Shown: piece after piece, positions 1-7,873 of the stretch
Layout: each line of letters opens with the position of its first letter
Position numbering within the stretch: position 1 is the first letter of the stretch
Source of the DNA: Planomonospora sp. ID82291
GTDB lineage: Bacteria > Actinomycetota > Actinomycetes > Streptosporangiales > Streptosporangiaceae
Direction of reading: 5' to 3'
DNA length: 64,000 nucleotides
Assembly: GCF_015711645.1 (NCBI RefSeq)
Contig: NZ_JABTEX010000008.1
Span: forward strand, 1-64,000
The notes under the pieces: generated by a model
What the model was told of the DNA's origin: nothing
Databases searched by the model: none
The model's input: only the letters and a program-made list of their open reading frames with translations
Position numbers and translations under genes: made by a program

Positions 1-47
1 GTCGCGCGTTCGCGCAACTCGTCGGGGTACTTACGGGGAGCAGCCAT
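1..47 (-). CDS. IS3-family transposase OrfA, N-terminus only (runs off window)
   Basis: An ATG complementary to bases 45-47 opens a minus-strand reading frame beginning MAAPRKYPDELRERA, the typical start of an IS3-family OrfA helix-turn-helix protein. A ribosome binding site (AAGGAT) lies just upstream on the minus strand, around bases 55-60. Only 15 residues are inside the window. OrfA binds the element ends and supplies the N-terminal part of the OrfAB transposase. The neighbouring tail gene starts abruptly at base 65 on the other strand, so the element edge probably lies in bases 48-70, but the terminal repeat cannot be fixed from here. Identification rests on the short motif only. Confidence 0.6.
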   Translation of the reverse strand, partial: MAAPRKYPDELRERA

Positions 48-64
48 GATCGGCATCCTTCCGG

Positions 65-613
65 GTGTTCGATGTCTCCATCAAACCCGGGGCGGTTCAT
101 TTCGCCCTTCAGGGGGTGGGGCGGGAGACCCGCGAGCGTGCCGGGCTGGTGCTGGAGTACCCGGGCAACGTGGAGGGCTACCAGCGGGCGACCCGGCGGG
201 GCCTGTTGACCCGGGTGCACGGCAAGCTGGAGACCGAGACGGCGGGGACGGTGCTGGAGCGGGCCGACTCGCCGAAGCTCAACATCGGCTGGCCGCTGAT
301 CGAGGGGTCGTTCCAGATCGACGGGGCGACCTCGCGCGCCGACCTGGTGGCCCAACTGCAGCGCATCTTGGCCACGGCGACGGGGCCGAAGCAGATTTAC
401 ACCTTCGACCTGGGCGTCTCCGGTGCCACCGAATGGTGGGGGTGGGAGCTCGGCAAGTGGGCGCGGGTGCTGATCACCGATCATCTGTTTCCCGCGCGGG
501 CCGACGGTTCGGCGGGGTTGGACACCGAGATGCAGATCGTGTCCGTTCAGGTGCAGCCGGGCTCGGGCGGTGAAGGTGAGAAAGTCACCGTGCAAACGGC
601 CGAGTTCGGTTGA
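65..613 (+). CDS. Phage tail-type protein, apparently 5'-truncated
   Basis: A 182-residue product from a GTG at 65. The same frame has a stop at 47-49, so the gene cannot extend further left. The sequence looks like the C-terminal part of a siphophage minor tail protein of the Gp37-like type: a mixed alpha/beta region followed by WGWELGKWARVLITDHLF and a stretch on quantities and measures near the end. No good ribosome binding site precedes the GTG and a transposase starts 18 bp away on the other strand, so this is probably the 3' remainder of a longer tail gene cut by an insertion sequence. It is followed after 15 bp by another tail-like gene. Family assignment is by impression only. Confidence 0.45.
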   Translation: MFDVSIKPGAVHFALQGVGRETRERAGLVLEYPGNVEGYQRATRRGLLTRVHGKLETETAGTVLERADSPKLNIGWPLIEGSFQIDGATSRADLVAQLQRILATATGPKQIYTFDLGVSGATEWWGWELGKWARVLITDHLFPARADGSAGLDTEMQIVSVQVQPGSGGEGEKVTVQTAEFG

Positions 614-628
614 GAACAAGGAGGTGGG

Positions 629-1147
629 ATGGTGGCGCGATGGGATCCGCTGAGCCTGCGTGACCCGACCCTGGTGGATCACATGGGGGATGTGCGGGCA
701 CGCACCGACCGGCTGGAGGTGCAGTCGGAGAACCGGCCGTTCGACCTGGACGCCTACAGCGGCGAGTCCACGTTCACGGTGTCGACGTCGTCGGGGCTTC
801 ATTTCTCGCACCGGGCGGCGATCGCCCGGTCGGGTTCGACGATCAGCGTGCTGGTGCGGCTGGGAGCGGACGCGGGCGGGACGGTGCAAGCGCGGCTGGC
901 GGCGGTAAGGGTGATGTCGGGCAGCCAGGTCATGACGCGGGGCCCGATCGTGGCCTACAGCCGCGGCGGTACGGCGCCGACCGGGTTCGTCCAGGACCCG
1001 AACTTCCCCGCAGACAGCGTGACGGGACTGCTGACGCTGACGCTGCCGGATGAGTGGGCCTACGGCGACATCGGCGGCATCCAGATCGAGGTGTCGGCGA
1101 CCGGCGCGGACGGCCTGGTGGCGGTGTACGGCTCCTGGCAGCGCTGA
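629..1147 (+). CDS. Probable phage minor tail or tail-fibre-associated protein
   Basis: 172 residues from ATG 629, with a strong AGGAGGT at 618-624. The protein is rich in beta-strand-forming Thr/Val/Gly segments (residues 45-170) and has no signal peptide or membrane segment. It follows the preceding tail-like gene by 15 bp and probably shares its transcript. The composition, a short N-terminal linker followed by an all-beta domain, fits a virion baseplate or fibre component that folds outside the cell after assembly. No catalytic motif is seen. I do not recognise a specific family; the tail role is inferred mainly from context. Confidence 0.4.
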   Translation: MVARWDPLSLRDPTLVDHMGDVRARTDRLEVQSENRPFDLDAYSGESTFTVSTSSGLHFSHRAAIARSGSTISVLVRLGADAGGTVQARLAAVRVMSGSQVMTRGPIVAYSRGGTAPTGFVQDPNFPADSVTGLLTLTLPDEWAYGDIGGIQIEVSATGADGLVAVYGSWQR

Positions 1148-1175
1148 GTGGAGAGCGAAGGGGAAGGTCTGCTGC

Positions 1176-1730
1176 TTACCGGGGAAGCTTTTCCAATAGT
1201 GAACCGACGAGCGTCTCGAGGGGTTGCGTGCCGTCGAGGTGAACGTCAGCGGTCTGGGCGGCTGGCAGGACGTGGCGCAGATAGTTGGTCCGGGCGTGCT
1301 CCAGGTAACCGTGAATGCTCGGCTGGACGTCGGTGCCTTCCTGGAGCTTGCGCAGCAGTTTCCGGGCCAGGGCCACGTCCGGCGGGGCCTCCACCCACAC
1401 GGTGAGGGAGGCGCGCCTGTGGATAACTTCCAGGCTCAGCGCGAAGATTCCCTCGATGATGATCGTTTTTGCTCCGGTCAGCCGATGACGTTCGATCGTC
1501 TGCAGGATGGCGTCGACGTCCAGGGAGCGAGGGTCGCTGAAGTCCACGCTCGTTCCCCCGGTGGGGGCGGGCAGGTAGTGGTGGTCCATCTCCACCACCG
1601 GCACGTCCAGGCGATCGGCGAGACGCCAGGCGATGGTGGTCTTGCCGGAGCCGGGGAGGCCGGCGACCACCAGGAGGAAACAATCATCCGGGGCGGGCAT
1701 GCCGCTTGCGGTTCCGTCGTTGTCCGGCAC
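1176..1730 (-). CDS. P-loop nucleoside/uridine-kinase-like protein
   Basis: 184 residues from GTG 1730. A Walker A motif GLPGSGKTT sits at about residues 24-32, followed by a DHHYLP segment and an EGIFAL stretch at about 94-99, as in the uridine kinase/phosphoribulokinase fold. Such enzymes transfer the gamma phosphate of ATP to a small hydroxylated substrate in the cytosol. The GTG directly abuts the TGA of the upstream TSCPD gene (stop 1731-1733), so the two genes are translationally coupled. An alternative start is ATG at about 1700, just before the Walker motif. The substrate cannot be deduced. Three other small P-loop kinases occur in this window (19088, 29709 and the split gene at 53389/55467). 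Confidence 0.7.
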   Translation of the reverse strand: MPDNDGTASGMPAPDDCFLLVVAGLPGSGKTTIAWRLADRLDVPVVEMDHHYLPAPTGGTSVDFSDPRSLDVDAILQTIERHRLTGAKTIIIEGIFALSLEVIHRRASLTVWVEAPPDVALARKLLRKLQEGTDVQPSIHGYLEHARTNYLRHVLPAAQTADVHLDGTQPLETLVGSLLEKLPR

Positions 1731-2225
1731 TCAGTTGTGCGATGCCCCCTGAAGGGGTGAGGTGCGAGGCAGCGGGACCGGCGTGGCCGGTAGGGACGCC
1801 ACGGTGGTGGTTCGCCTCCCGGCCGGGGTGCGGTGTTCTTCGCGGGTCAGCACTCCCAGGGTGACCCGTTCGCCGCGGGACAGGTGATCCAGGGCCAGGC
1901 GGCGGCCGACGTAGTCGGTAATGGACGCCGCAGTGCGGATGTCGGGGTCGTTGGTCGCCCCCTTCGGGTCGTAGCTGACGTCCACCAGGTCGCGGACGAT
2001 CTCGGCGAGGGGGATGCCGTGCCGCAACCCGAGGTTGATTATGGCCTGGAGGGCGTCGGTCAGTCCCGCGAGCGTCGAGCCGTGCTTGCCGACACGCACG
2101 ATCACCTGGGTCAGGGTCCCGTCCTTAGACACGGCGGTGGTCAGGTAGCCCTCGGCGCCGCCGACGGCGAATCGGCGGGTGATGCCGGGCTGACCGCTGC
2201 GCCGGTTCGCGCTCGGAGCCGTCAT
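1731..2225 (-). CDS. Stand-alone TSCPD-type domain, like the C-terminus of B12-dependent ribonucleotide reductase
   Basis: 164 residues from ATG 2225, preceded by AGGAGG; an in-frame GTG-type start further upstream (2261) is less likely. The stretch from about residue 18 to 115 matches the C-terminal region of class II ribonucleotide reductase: AEGYLTT, then VRVGKHGSTLAGL, then LGLRHGIPL, NDPDIRTAASITDYVGRR and LALDHL. The catalytic barrel of the reductase is absent, and the C-terminal cysteines that re-reduce the active site are not visible. Similar isolated domains are known in actinobacteria without a defined role. It is coupled to the downstream kinase, suggesting a joint function in nucleotide metabolism, which is inference. 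Confidence 0.65.
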   Translation of the reverse strand: MTAPSANRRSGQPGITRRFAVGGAEGYLTTAVSKDGTLTQVIVRVGKHGSTLAGLTDALQAIINLGLRHGIPLAEIVRDLVDVSYDPKGATNDPDIRTAASITDYVGRRLALDHLSRGERVTLGVLTREEHRTPAGRRTTTVASLPATPVPLPRTSPLQGASHN

Positions 2226-2239
2226 ATCCTCGGGTCCTC

Positions 2240-2370
2240 CTGGACGGTGATCGATTCGCACGGTGCATCATGCCCCACCGGCTCGTCGGCCGGTGGGGAT
2301 TTCCCGCAGAGGACGACTATCGAGCGTCGCTCTGGCAGGGATGTCCGGTGGCGCGCGGTCATCTGCCGCC
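2240..2370. repeat. Imperfect direct repeat, copy 1 (upstream of FxLD methyltransferase 1)
   Basis: Bases 2240-2370 resemble 3824-3944. Shared blocks are CTGGACGGTGATCGAT, CGGGGAT, ATCGAGCG, CGCTCTGGCAGGG and CGGTCATCTGCCGC, in the same order and spacing. This copy lies between the TSCPD gene (minus) and the methyltransferase (plus), where it would form the 5' leader of both. Bases 2371-2555 hold no supported gene. Confidence 0.7.
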
Positions 2371-2555
2371 GGCGACACGACGCCATGACCAGGGTCCGGC
2401 CGGTGCGGGGATTCCACCGGCGGCGCCGCGATCAGGCGCCTGCGCACCATCGCACGTCGATGTTTCGTGAAGACGCCACGCCACGTGGCGAAAAGGGCCA
2501 CGATCGCCGTGGTGGCAGCCCGCCGCCCTCGCCGACCTGCGAAGGACGTTCGTTC

Positions 2556-3809
2556 ATGACGACACCCCGGCCGTTGAACACCGAAGTCGAATCCCGCGCC
2601 GCTGAGTTGCGCGAGGCTCTCGTCCAGCGCCTGCGCCAGCAGGGATTCGTCCGCAGCGACCGGGTCGCCGACGCCTTCACCGCGGTGAAGCGGCACTGGT
2701 TCGCGCCGGAGGGCACGCCGCTGGAGCAGGTGTACGCCGCTGATGAGACGGTGGTGATCAAACAGGACGGGGACGGGGTGATCATTTCCTCGATCAGTGC
2801 TCCGTTCATTCAGGCCCAGATGATCGAGCAGGCCGAGATCGGGCCGGGATCGAGCGTGCTGGAGATCGGCAGCGGCGGTTACAACGCCGCGCTTCTGACC
2901 GAGGTCGTCGGCGCCCAGGGTCGCGTCGTCAGCGTGGACATCGACCCGGAGGTGACCGACCGGGCCAGTGTCCTGCTGGATGCGGCCGGATACGGCAGCC
3001 GGGTGACGGTCGTGCTGGCCGACGCTGAGCACGGCGTACCCGCCTGCGAGCCGTTCGACGCGCTTGTGGTCACCGTGGGGGCGTGGGACATTCCTCCGGC
3101 GTGGCTGAAGCAACTCGCCGCCGATGGCCGGCTGGTCGTCCCGCTGCGCATGAACGGGATCACCCGCTCGATCGGGTTCCGCCGCGAGGGTGACCACCTG
3201 GTGAGCACGTCCGCGGAAGTGTGCGGGTTCGTGGCGATGCAGGGCGACGGCGAGCATTCCGACCGCATCTTCCGGCTCCCTGACGGCCGCGGCCACCATA
3301 TCGGTCTGCGGTTCGACAGCGGGGCGCCGCAGGACCCGGGTCTGCTGGACGGGGTGCTGGCGACCGAGCGCACGACCGTGTGGTCCGGCGTCACGACCGA
3401 GCACGGCGTCTCGTTCGCCGACCTGCACCTGTGGTTCGCGTCCTTCCTGCCCGGCTTCTGCCAGGTCACCGCCGACGACGGCACCGACCTGGCCGGCGAG
3501 CGCGGCACCTGGTTCCCCTACGGGGTCGTACGCAAGAACGCGTTCGCCTACCTGGTGGTGCGTCCGGCGCTGGAGGGCCGCGGCGCGGAGTTCGGGGCAT
3601 GTGCGTACGGGCTGCCGGCCGCCGCGCAGGAGGCGGCGGCCGCGATGGTCGAGCAGATCCAGGAGTGGGACTGCCGCGCCCGTAGCGGTCCGGCCCCCAC
3701 GTTCGCTTTCTGGCCGAACGGCAGCGACCCCGCCCGGATCCCGAAGGACGCGGTCGTTCTTCCCAAGGCTCATGGCCTGGTCACGATCTCCTGGCCGGGA
3801 ATGAGCTGA
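2556..3809 (+). CDS. FxLD-system PCMT-like methyltransferase (copy 1)
   Basis: 417 residues from ATG 2556, with GAAGGA 9 bases upstream; the open frame continues further 5' but that part lacks protein character. The SAM-binding motif I VLEIGSGGYNAALL is at about residues 101-114, and a V(T)VGAWDIPPAW segment sits near 170-180, as in protein L-isoaspartate O-methyltransferases. The long C-terminal extension ending TISWPGMS is typical of the methyltransferase of the FxLD lanthipeptide system. Such enzymes methylate Asp side chains of the modified peptide and drive aspartimide/isoaspartate formation in related pathways. A second copy with an internal stop lies at 6313. No precursor is seen beside this copy. 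Confidence 0.8.
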   Translation: MTTPRPLNTEVESRAAELREALVQRLRQQGFVRSDRVADAFTAVKRHWFAPEGTPLEQVYAADETVVIKQDGDGVIISSISAPFIQAQMIEQAEIGPGSSVLEIGSGGYNAALLTEVVGAQGRVVSVDIDPEVTDRASVLLDAAGYGSRVTVVLADAEHGVPACEPFDALVVTVGAWDIPPAWLKQLAADGRLVVPLRMNGITRSIGFRREGDHLVSTSAEVCGFVAMQGDGEHSDRIFRLPDGRGHHIGLRFDSGAPQDPGLLDGVLATERTTVWSGVTTEHGVSFADLHLWFASFLPGFCQVTADDGTDLAGERGTWFPYGVVRKNAFAYLVVRPALEGRGAEFGACAYGLPAAAQEAAAAMVEQIQEWDCRARSGPAPTFAFWPNGSDPARIPKDAVVLPKAHGLVTISWPGMS

Positions 3810-3823
3810 CCGCCGCGCGCGGC

Positions 3824-3944
3824 CTGGACGGTGATCGATGTGCGTGCCCACCTGCCGCGGACCGGCGGGGATCGCCCACAGCCGGTGATCATCGAGCGCC
3901 GCTCTGGCAGGGGTGCCTTCGCCGATGAGGCGGTCATCTGCCGC
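3824..3944. repeat. Imperfect direct repeat, copy 2 (downstream of FxLD methyltransferase 1)
   Basis: Second copy of the 2240-2370 repeat, about 1.58 kb away, roughly 70 % alike by eye. It starts 14 bp after the methyltransferase stop and overlaps the last codons of the small minus-strand gene at 3934. Both copies would encode a related peptide (IERRSGR, then AVICR) in the methyltransferase frame, so they may be remnants of a small gene rather than regulatory DNA. Confidence 0.6.
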
Positions 3945-4149
3945 TGGTGGTCTCGGCGGGTGGGTTCGCCGCGGCGTGAAGCGGGCGGCTGGTGAGCGTG
4001 CCCTGGTGGTTCAGGAGGGCATGGAGCTGGTTTTCAGCCGATGCCACCGCGGCCATCAGGTCGTCGTGCAGCGGCTCGGGGATCGCCTCGGTGCCGAGGC
4101 CGCAGGCGCGGGTGAGCTCGGCCAGGGCGCGGCGTTGATCAGCCGTCAT
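3934..4149 (-). CDS. Small protein of unknown function associated with the FxLD locus (paralogue of 8070)
   Basis: 71 residues from ATG 4149. The core pattern is L..L..ACGLG..AIPEPL.DDL..AV.SAE..L..LL (about residues 9-46), predicted as two helices. The gene at 8070-8252 encodes the same pattern (GLGLGAIPAPLMADLL), so the two are paralogues, each placed beside one of the two FxLD methyltransferases. No signal peptide, membrane segment or metal motif is visible. I do not recognise the family. A role in the lanthipeptide system, such as a chaperone or precursor-binding protein, is only inferred from the repeated association. Confidence 0.5.
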   Translation of the reverse strand: MTADQRRALAELTRACGLGTEAIPEPLHDDLMAAVASAENQLHALLNHQGTLTSRPLHAAANPPAETTSGR

Positions 4150-4290
4150 CGCGGCGCAGAACCCATGCCGGTGAAGGAGTGCAAGGAGAAGTTCCGGCGC
4201 CTGAGCGATGGTTGATCATGGCAGACGACTCTGCTGGTTTATGGCCTGACCATGGTCATGTTGCGATTGGTGGGTTAGGAGAGATACGTC

Positions 4291-4440
4291 ATGGACAACT
4301 TCTTCGCCACCGTCGAGGGCCGTTGGTCCGCCAGGCGCGCCGACTACCACTGGCACATCCTGCCGGAGGCGGCGCTGGCCGCCTCCGGGTTGCATGATCC
4401 CTACCGGGCGCTGACCCATCGAGAGGGCATCCCAGGCCGT
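4291..4440 (+). pseudogene. N-terminal fragment of a 2'-5' RNA ligase-type protein
   Basis: From ATG 4291 (GGAGAG upstream) the frame reads like the first 50 residues of actinobacterial 2'-5' RNA ligase/phosphoesterase-family proteins: MDNFFATVEGRW, then DYHWHILP, then PYRALTHREGI. After about base 4440 similarity ends and the frame runs on as low-complexity Arg/Ala sequence antisense to the next gene. The two HxT/S catalytic motifs expected later in the family are absent. It is a truncated gene remnant. The break lies at the 3' side of the SLOG-like gene, suggesting a deletion or rearrangement joint here. Confidence 0.65.
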
Positions 4441-4506
4441 GGCCGCTTCTCGGCCAGGCGGGGCTCCGTGCCCGCTCCTGCCCGTCGTTCGGCGCCGGGG
4501 TGTCGA

Positions 4507-4986
4507 TCAGCGCGTGGCACCGTCAGGCCAGAAGATGCGGACCGGGAGTCCTCGGCTGCGGGCGGCGGCGACGACGTCGGCGGTGCCTCCGAAGCCGCGG
4601 GCGGGCAGTCCGTCCCAGACCGCCCACAGTTCCTCGGCGAGTTCGAGCATGCGCTCGGAGGCGGCCTGGTGAGCTTCGCTGGTGGAGTCGATGAAGTCCA
4701 TCTCGTGGACCAGAGTGGCCGCGCTGAACAGCGAGTCGTAGGCGGGCCAGTGTTCGGCGGGGAGCCCGTCGCGGTACATCTGCGCGGGCACGACCACTTC
4801 CAGGTCCCCGCCCATATCCACGACGGCGCGGGCGAACAGGGTATCGGCCCCATCTGCGATGCACGACAGGCCGGTGACCTGCTGGTCACCGAGTTCAGCG
4901 AGCGCGTCGCGAATGAGGCGATCAACCTGCTGCTCGACGGCGGCCGGGAGGCCCCGGTGGCCGCTGATGGCGATACGCATGGTCAT
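4507..4986 (-). CDS. SLOG/Rossmann-like nucleotide-binding protein, function unknown
   Basis: 159 residues from ATG 4986. The pattern MRIAISGHRGL (strand 1 and turn), GLSCIADGADTLFARA (about residues 39-54) and LEVVVPAQMY is that of the SLOG (SMF/DprA-LOG) Rossmann superfamily, whose members bind nucleotides or nucleotide-derived signals. No transmembrane segment. The stop of the upstream regulator gene (4999) is 12 bp before its start, so the pair is probably cotranscribed. This family often occurs in actinobacteria beside XRE-TPR regulators, as here. Exact ligand or activity cannot be told from the sequence. Confidence 0.55.
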   Translation of the reverse strand: MTMRIAISGHRGLPAAVEQQVDRLIRDALAELGDQQVTGLSCIADGADTLFARAVVDMGGDLEVVVPAQMYRDGLPAEHWPAYDSLFSAATLVHEMDFIDSTSEAHQAASERMLELAEELWAVWDGLPARGFGGTADVVAAARSRGLPVRIFWPDGATR

Positions 4987-4998
4987 GGGCGGATTCTG

Positions 4999-5993
4999 TC
5001 AGCCGATCGTGGCGGTCAGCAGCCGATCATCGAAAGCGGCCACGCCGGGCAGAAGGGGGCCGGTGTAGGAGGTGCGGAAGCGCCGCGCGGCTTGGATGAC
5101 GCGCTCCGAGCGGTGTCGCATCCCCATGGCCAAAGCTGCCTCTGCCAGGGCGAACGCCTCATCGAATTCGGCTTCCATCTGTTTGGTCGCGGCGATCTCC
5201 AGCATGAGTACAGCGCGTTGCTTGTCGGCTGGCTGGGTCATGCTGGAGGACTGAGCGAAGGCGGCCAATGCCTCGGCCGGGTGCGCGAGCCGTACCGCGC
5301 ACAAGGCCCGATAGCCGGCCAGCTTCTCGCCCGTGAACGGAAACACCCACGGCCAGGGCGGTGCCGTCGCCCGCTCGCTCGCGGTCACCGCGTGCTCGGC
5401 TTCGGCCAGAGCGATCTGGCAGGAGCGTTCATCGCGGGCGCTGGCGTGGGCGAGGGCCTCAAGGCACGCCAGCCACGCGGCTGCGGTCGGCGGCGGCCGG
5501 GTGTCGATGGCCGTACGGGCGCGGCCGAGCAGCATCAGCGCGAGACGGGGGTCTCGTCGAGCTCGAACTGGGCCAGGCTGCCGGTCAGGTAGGCGGTCAG
5601 CAGGCCGTGTTCGGCTCGGCGTGCGGCGTCGATGCCGATCTTGTAGTAGGTGCGTGCGGTTCCTGCGTCGGCCATGTCGGCGTGCAGCCACGCGGCGAAG
5701 CCTGCCGCTTCGGCGATGGTGCCCAGCAGCCTGTCGCGCACCGGTTTGGCGTTGGCGCGGGTCAGAGCGTTGCGGGCTACACCTAGATGGGCGACCGCTC
5801 CGGGGACGAGTTCCCGCGATGGGGTGGTGGCCTCCAGTCGGCGTTGCAGGCCGGTTACGGCGGTGAGCGTGGCCACGGTGGCGTCGTCACCTTCTCGAAA
5901 GCCGAGACGAAGACGATTCAGGGGCACTCCGACTCGGCGGCATATGTCGCGGACCTGGTCCACGGTGAGCGCCCGTCCCTTGAGGACGCGCAC
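4999..5993 (-). pseudogene. XRE/TPR-type transcriptional regulator, frameshifted and lacking a clear start
   Basis: Two overlapping minus-strand frames make one protein. 5993-5535 gives the end of a helix-turn-helix (AGINPVRVLKGRALT, RICRRVGVPLNRLRLGF) and helical repeats down to LAQFELDE. The continuation DPRLALMLLGRARTAID and TPR-like helices is in the adjacent frame to 4999. The switch lies at about 5535-5550, next to a run of five C. Losing one base explains the break. Upstream of 5993 the frame stays open to a stop at 6081 but contains no ATG; GTG 5993 would cut into the DNA-binding domain. Such regulators sense small molecules and control adjacent genes. It may be a pseudogene or a sequencing error. 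Confidence 0.6.
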
Positions 5994-6312
5994 GGGATTG
6001 ATGCCGGCGTCAACCCTGGTGATGGCGACGCGCTGATGTCGGTGGGGCGCGGTCTCATCGTCTGGTGCGACCCGACCGGGTCAACCTGGTGGTGGAGCGG
6101 CGGCCTCTCTACGCCGACCTCGGGTAGAGAGGCTGGCGAATCTGCTGCACCTCGGCCTGCCCGCACCGCAGACGCCATGGCCCTGACGGTGCGATCGCCC
6201 TTCGCCGTTGGGCGTCCAGGTGCGCCAGGACGGCGTGGCGGTCGGCCTGGCCGGCCCGTCACCGGCCACCATCGACCAGTTGCCCATCACGACCGACAAG
6301 AGGGACTCCTTC
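5994..6312. other. No supported gene
   Basis: About 320 bp between the broken regulator and the second FxLD methyltransferase. A short plus-strand peptide near 6067-6123 (RPDRVNLVVERRPLYADLG) looks protein-like but ends at a stop and has no convincing start. The promoter of the methyltransferase must lie here; I see no clear hexamers. Confidence 0.4.
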
Positions 6313-7584
6313 GTGACTATCGACAACGACGTCCAGGATGCCGCCGTGTTGCGCGAGGCCATGACCGCCGAGGTGGCGGCCCGCTGCGCGCAGTGGGGCT
6401 TCCCGCTCTCGGAGCGGATCCAGGCCGCGTTCCTCACGGTGCCTCGGCACGTGTTCGCTCCCGCGGTGAGCCCGGAGAAGGCGTATGCGTTGGATATCGT
6501 CGAGGTCAAGCGCAGCGAGCACGGCGTGCTGGTCTCCACCATGTCCGCCCCGGACACCCAGGCCGTACAGCTCGCGCAGGCCGACATCAGGCCCGGCATG
6601 CGGATCTTGGAGATCGGAAGCGGAGGATACTCCGCTGCGCTCCTGGCGGAGCTGGTTGGCCCGACCGGTCACGTCACGACCATGGACATCGACGCCGACG
6701 TCATCCATCAGGCACGCGAGTGCCTGAACGCCGCCGGGTATGAGCGCGTGCAGGCAGCCGTCGCCGATGGCGAATACGGATGGCAGGCCGACGCCCCCTA
6801 CGACCGGATCATGGTCACGGTCGGCGCGCCGGACATCCCCCCAGCGTGGCAGGACCAACTCGAACCCGATGGCCGGATCGTCGTCCCGCTGCGGATGAAG
6901 GGGATCAGCCGCTCACTGGCCCTGGAACCCGACGGGAACCGCCTCGTCGCCGTCTCGGCTGCGGTCTCCGGCTTCGTCTGGATGCGGGGCGACGGCGCCA
7001 ACGACGGCCACCTGTGGCTGCTGGCCGGAAAGAAGGTCGGGCTGCGCATCGATGACGGCACCCTGGAGCAGCCCAACGCCCTGGATGGCGTCCTGGCGGG
7101 CGAGCCCGTCGCGGCCTGGTCCGGCGTGACCGTGGGCCGGTCGGAGCCGTTCCCGGACCTGGCGCTGTGGATGGCCAGCACCCTGCCCGGCTTCGGCCAC
7201 CTGCACGTGGACGCCAGTCAGGCCGGTCCCGACATCGCGGTCGAGCCGGGTGGCCGCCAGTTCCCGTTCGCCGCGGTCAACGACGACGGCGACTCCATCG
7301 CCTACCTGTCGATCCGCCCGGCCGCAGAGGGCTTCGTGGAGATGGGTGCGCACGGCTATGGGCCTCACGCATCCTAGATCGCCGAGGCCATCGTGGCCCA
7401 GGTGCGGGTGTGGGACCGCGACTACCGCAACGGCCCCAGCCCGGACTTCGCCGTATGGCCGCTCGGCACACCCGAGAAGGACCTTCCCGAGAACGCGATG
7501 GTCATCCGCAAACGCCACTCGCTGATCACAATCTCCTGGCCCGACATCTCTGCCCGGAGGCAGGTTGCACCACCCACCCCGTGA
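6313..7584 (+). pseudogene. FxLD-system PCMT-like methyltransferase (copy 2) with an in-frame TAG
   Basis: From GTG 6313 (AGAGGGA upstream) the frame encodes a paralogue of the 2556 gene: motif I ILEIGSGGYSAALL, then TVGAPDIPPAWQ and VVPLRMKGISRS. An amber codon at 7375-7377 ends it after 354 residues (GAHGYGPHAS). The same frame then continues with the conserved C-terminus IAEAIVAQVRVWDRD to HSLITISWPDI, stopping at 7584. Copy 1 has no stop at the matching place. The SAM-binding domain is complete before the stop; what is lost is the family-specific tail. It lies 11 bp before the FxLD precursor gene, so the two probably share a transcript. It could be inactive, active in shortened form, or read through. 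Confidence 0.7.
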
Positions 7585-7595
7585 AGGAGGAAGCC

Positions 7596-7784
7596 TTGTC
7601 CATCGACACCATCCAGACCCCCCTCGGGCCGTCCACCGGCGAGATCCCTGAGGAGGAGTTCGAACTCGACATGCGCGTGATCGAGGCGAGCATGCCGATG
7701 CCCATCCTGGCGTGCTCAACCGACGACGGCTGCAACCCCTCGTGCTCCAGCTCCTGCGCCATCGCCATGGCCGACCCGTTCTGA
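7596..7784 (+). CDS. FxLD-family lanthipeptide precursor peptide
   Basis: 62 residues from TTG 7596 with a strong GAAGGAGGA at 7583-7592. The leader contains the name-giving motif FELD followed by MRVIEAS (about residues 25-35). The core holds Ser, Thr and four Cys: ACSTDDGC, then CSSSCAI, ending MADPF. Lanthipeptide enzymes dehydrate Ser/Thr and add Cys to form thioether rings; the associated PCMT-like methyltransferase then modifies an Asp, for which the STDDGC stretch is a candidate. The product would be a secreted peptide of unknown activity. No dehydratase, cyclase, protease or exporter gene is nearby, so the rest of the pathway must be elsewhere or lost. Confidence 0.85.
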   Translation: MSIDTIQTPLGPSTGEIPEEEFELDMRVIEASMPMPILACSTDDGCNPSCSSSCAIAMADPF

Positions 7785-7873
7785 CGCGGTCGACGGCGCG
7801 GTGACCCCCGGCTGCCGGCGCCTGGTCCCTGACAGGCGCCGGCGACCGGCCCGCCGGCAAAGAGACCGACGTG

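Noticed and set aside
46-573. Long plus-strand frame over the tail gene
   Set aside because: Gly/Arg/Ala-rich shadow in frame +1 of the gene at 65; no domain character.
2268-3851. 527-codon minus-strand frame over the FxLD methyltransferase
   Set aside because: Antisense shadow, Arg/His/Gly-rich. The plus strand has the SAM motif and a ribosome binding site.
6067-6123. Possible inhibitor I78-like peptide (RPDRVNLVVE)
   Set aside because: Too short, ends at a stop and lacks the other family residues.
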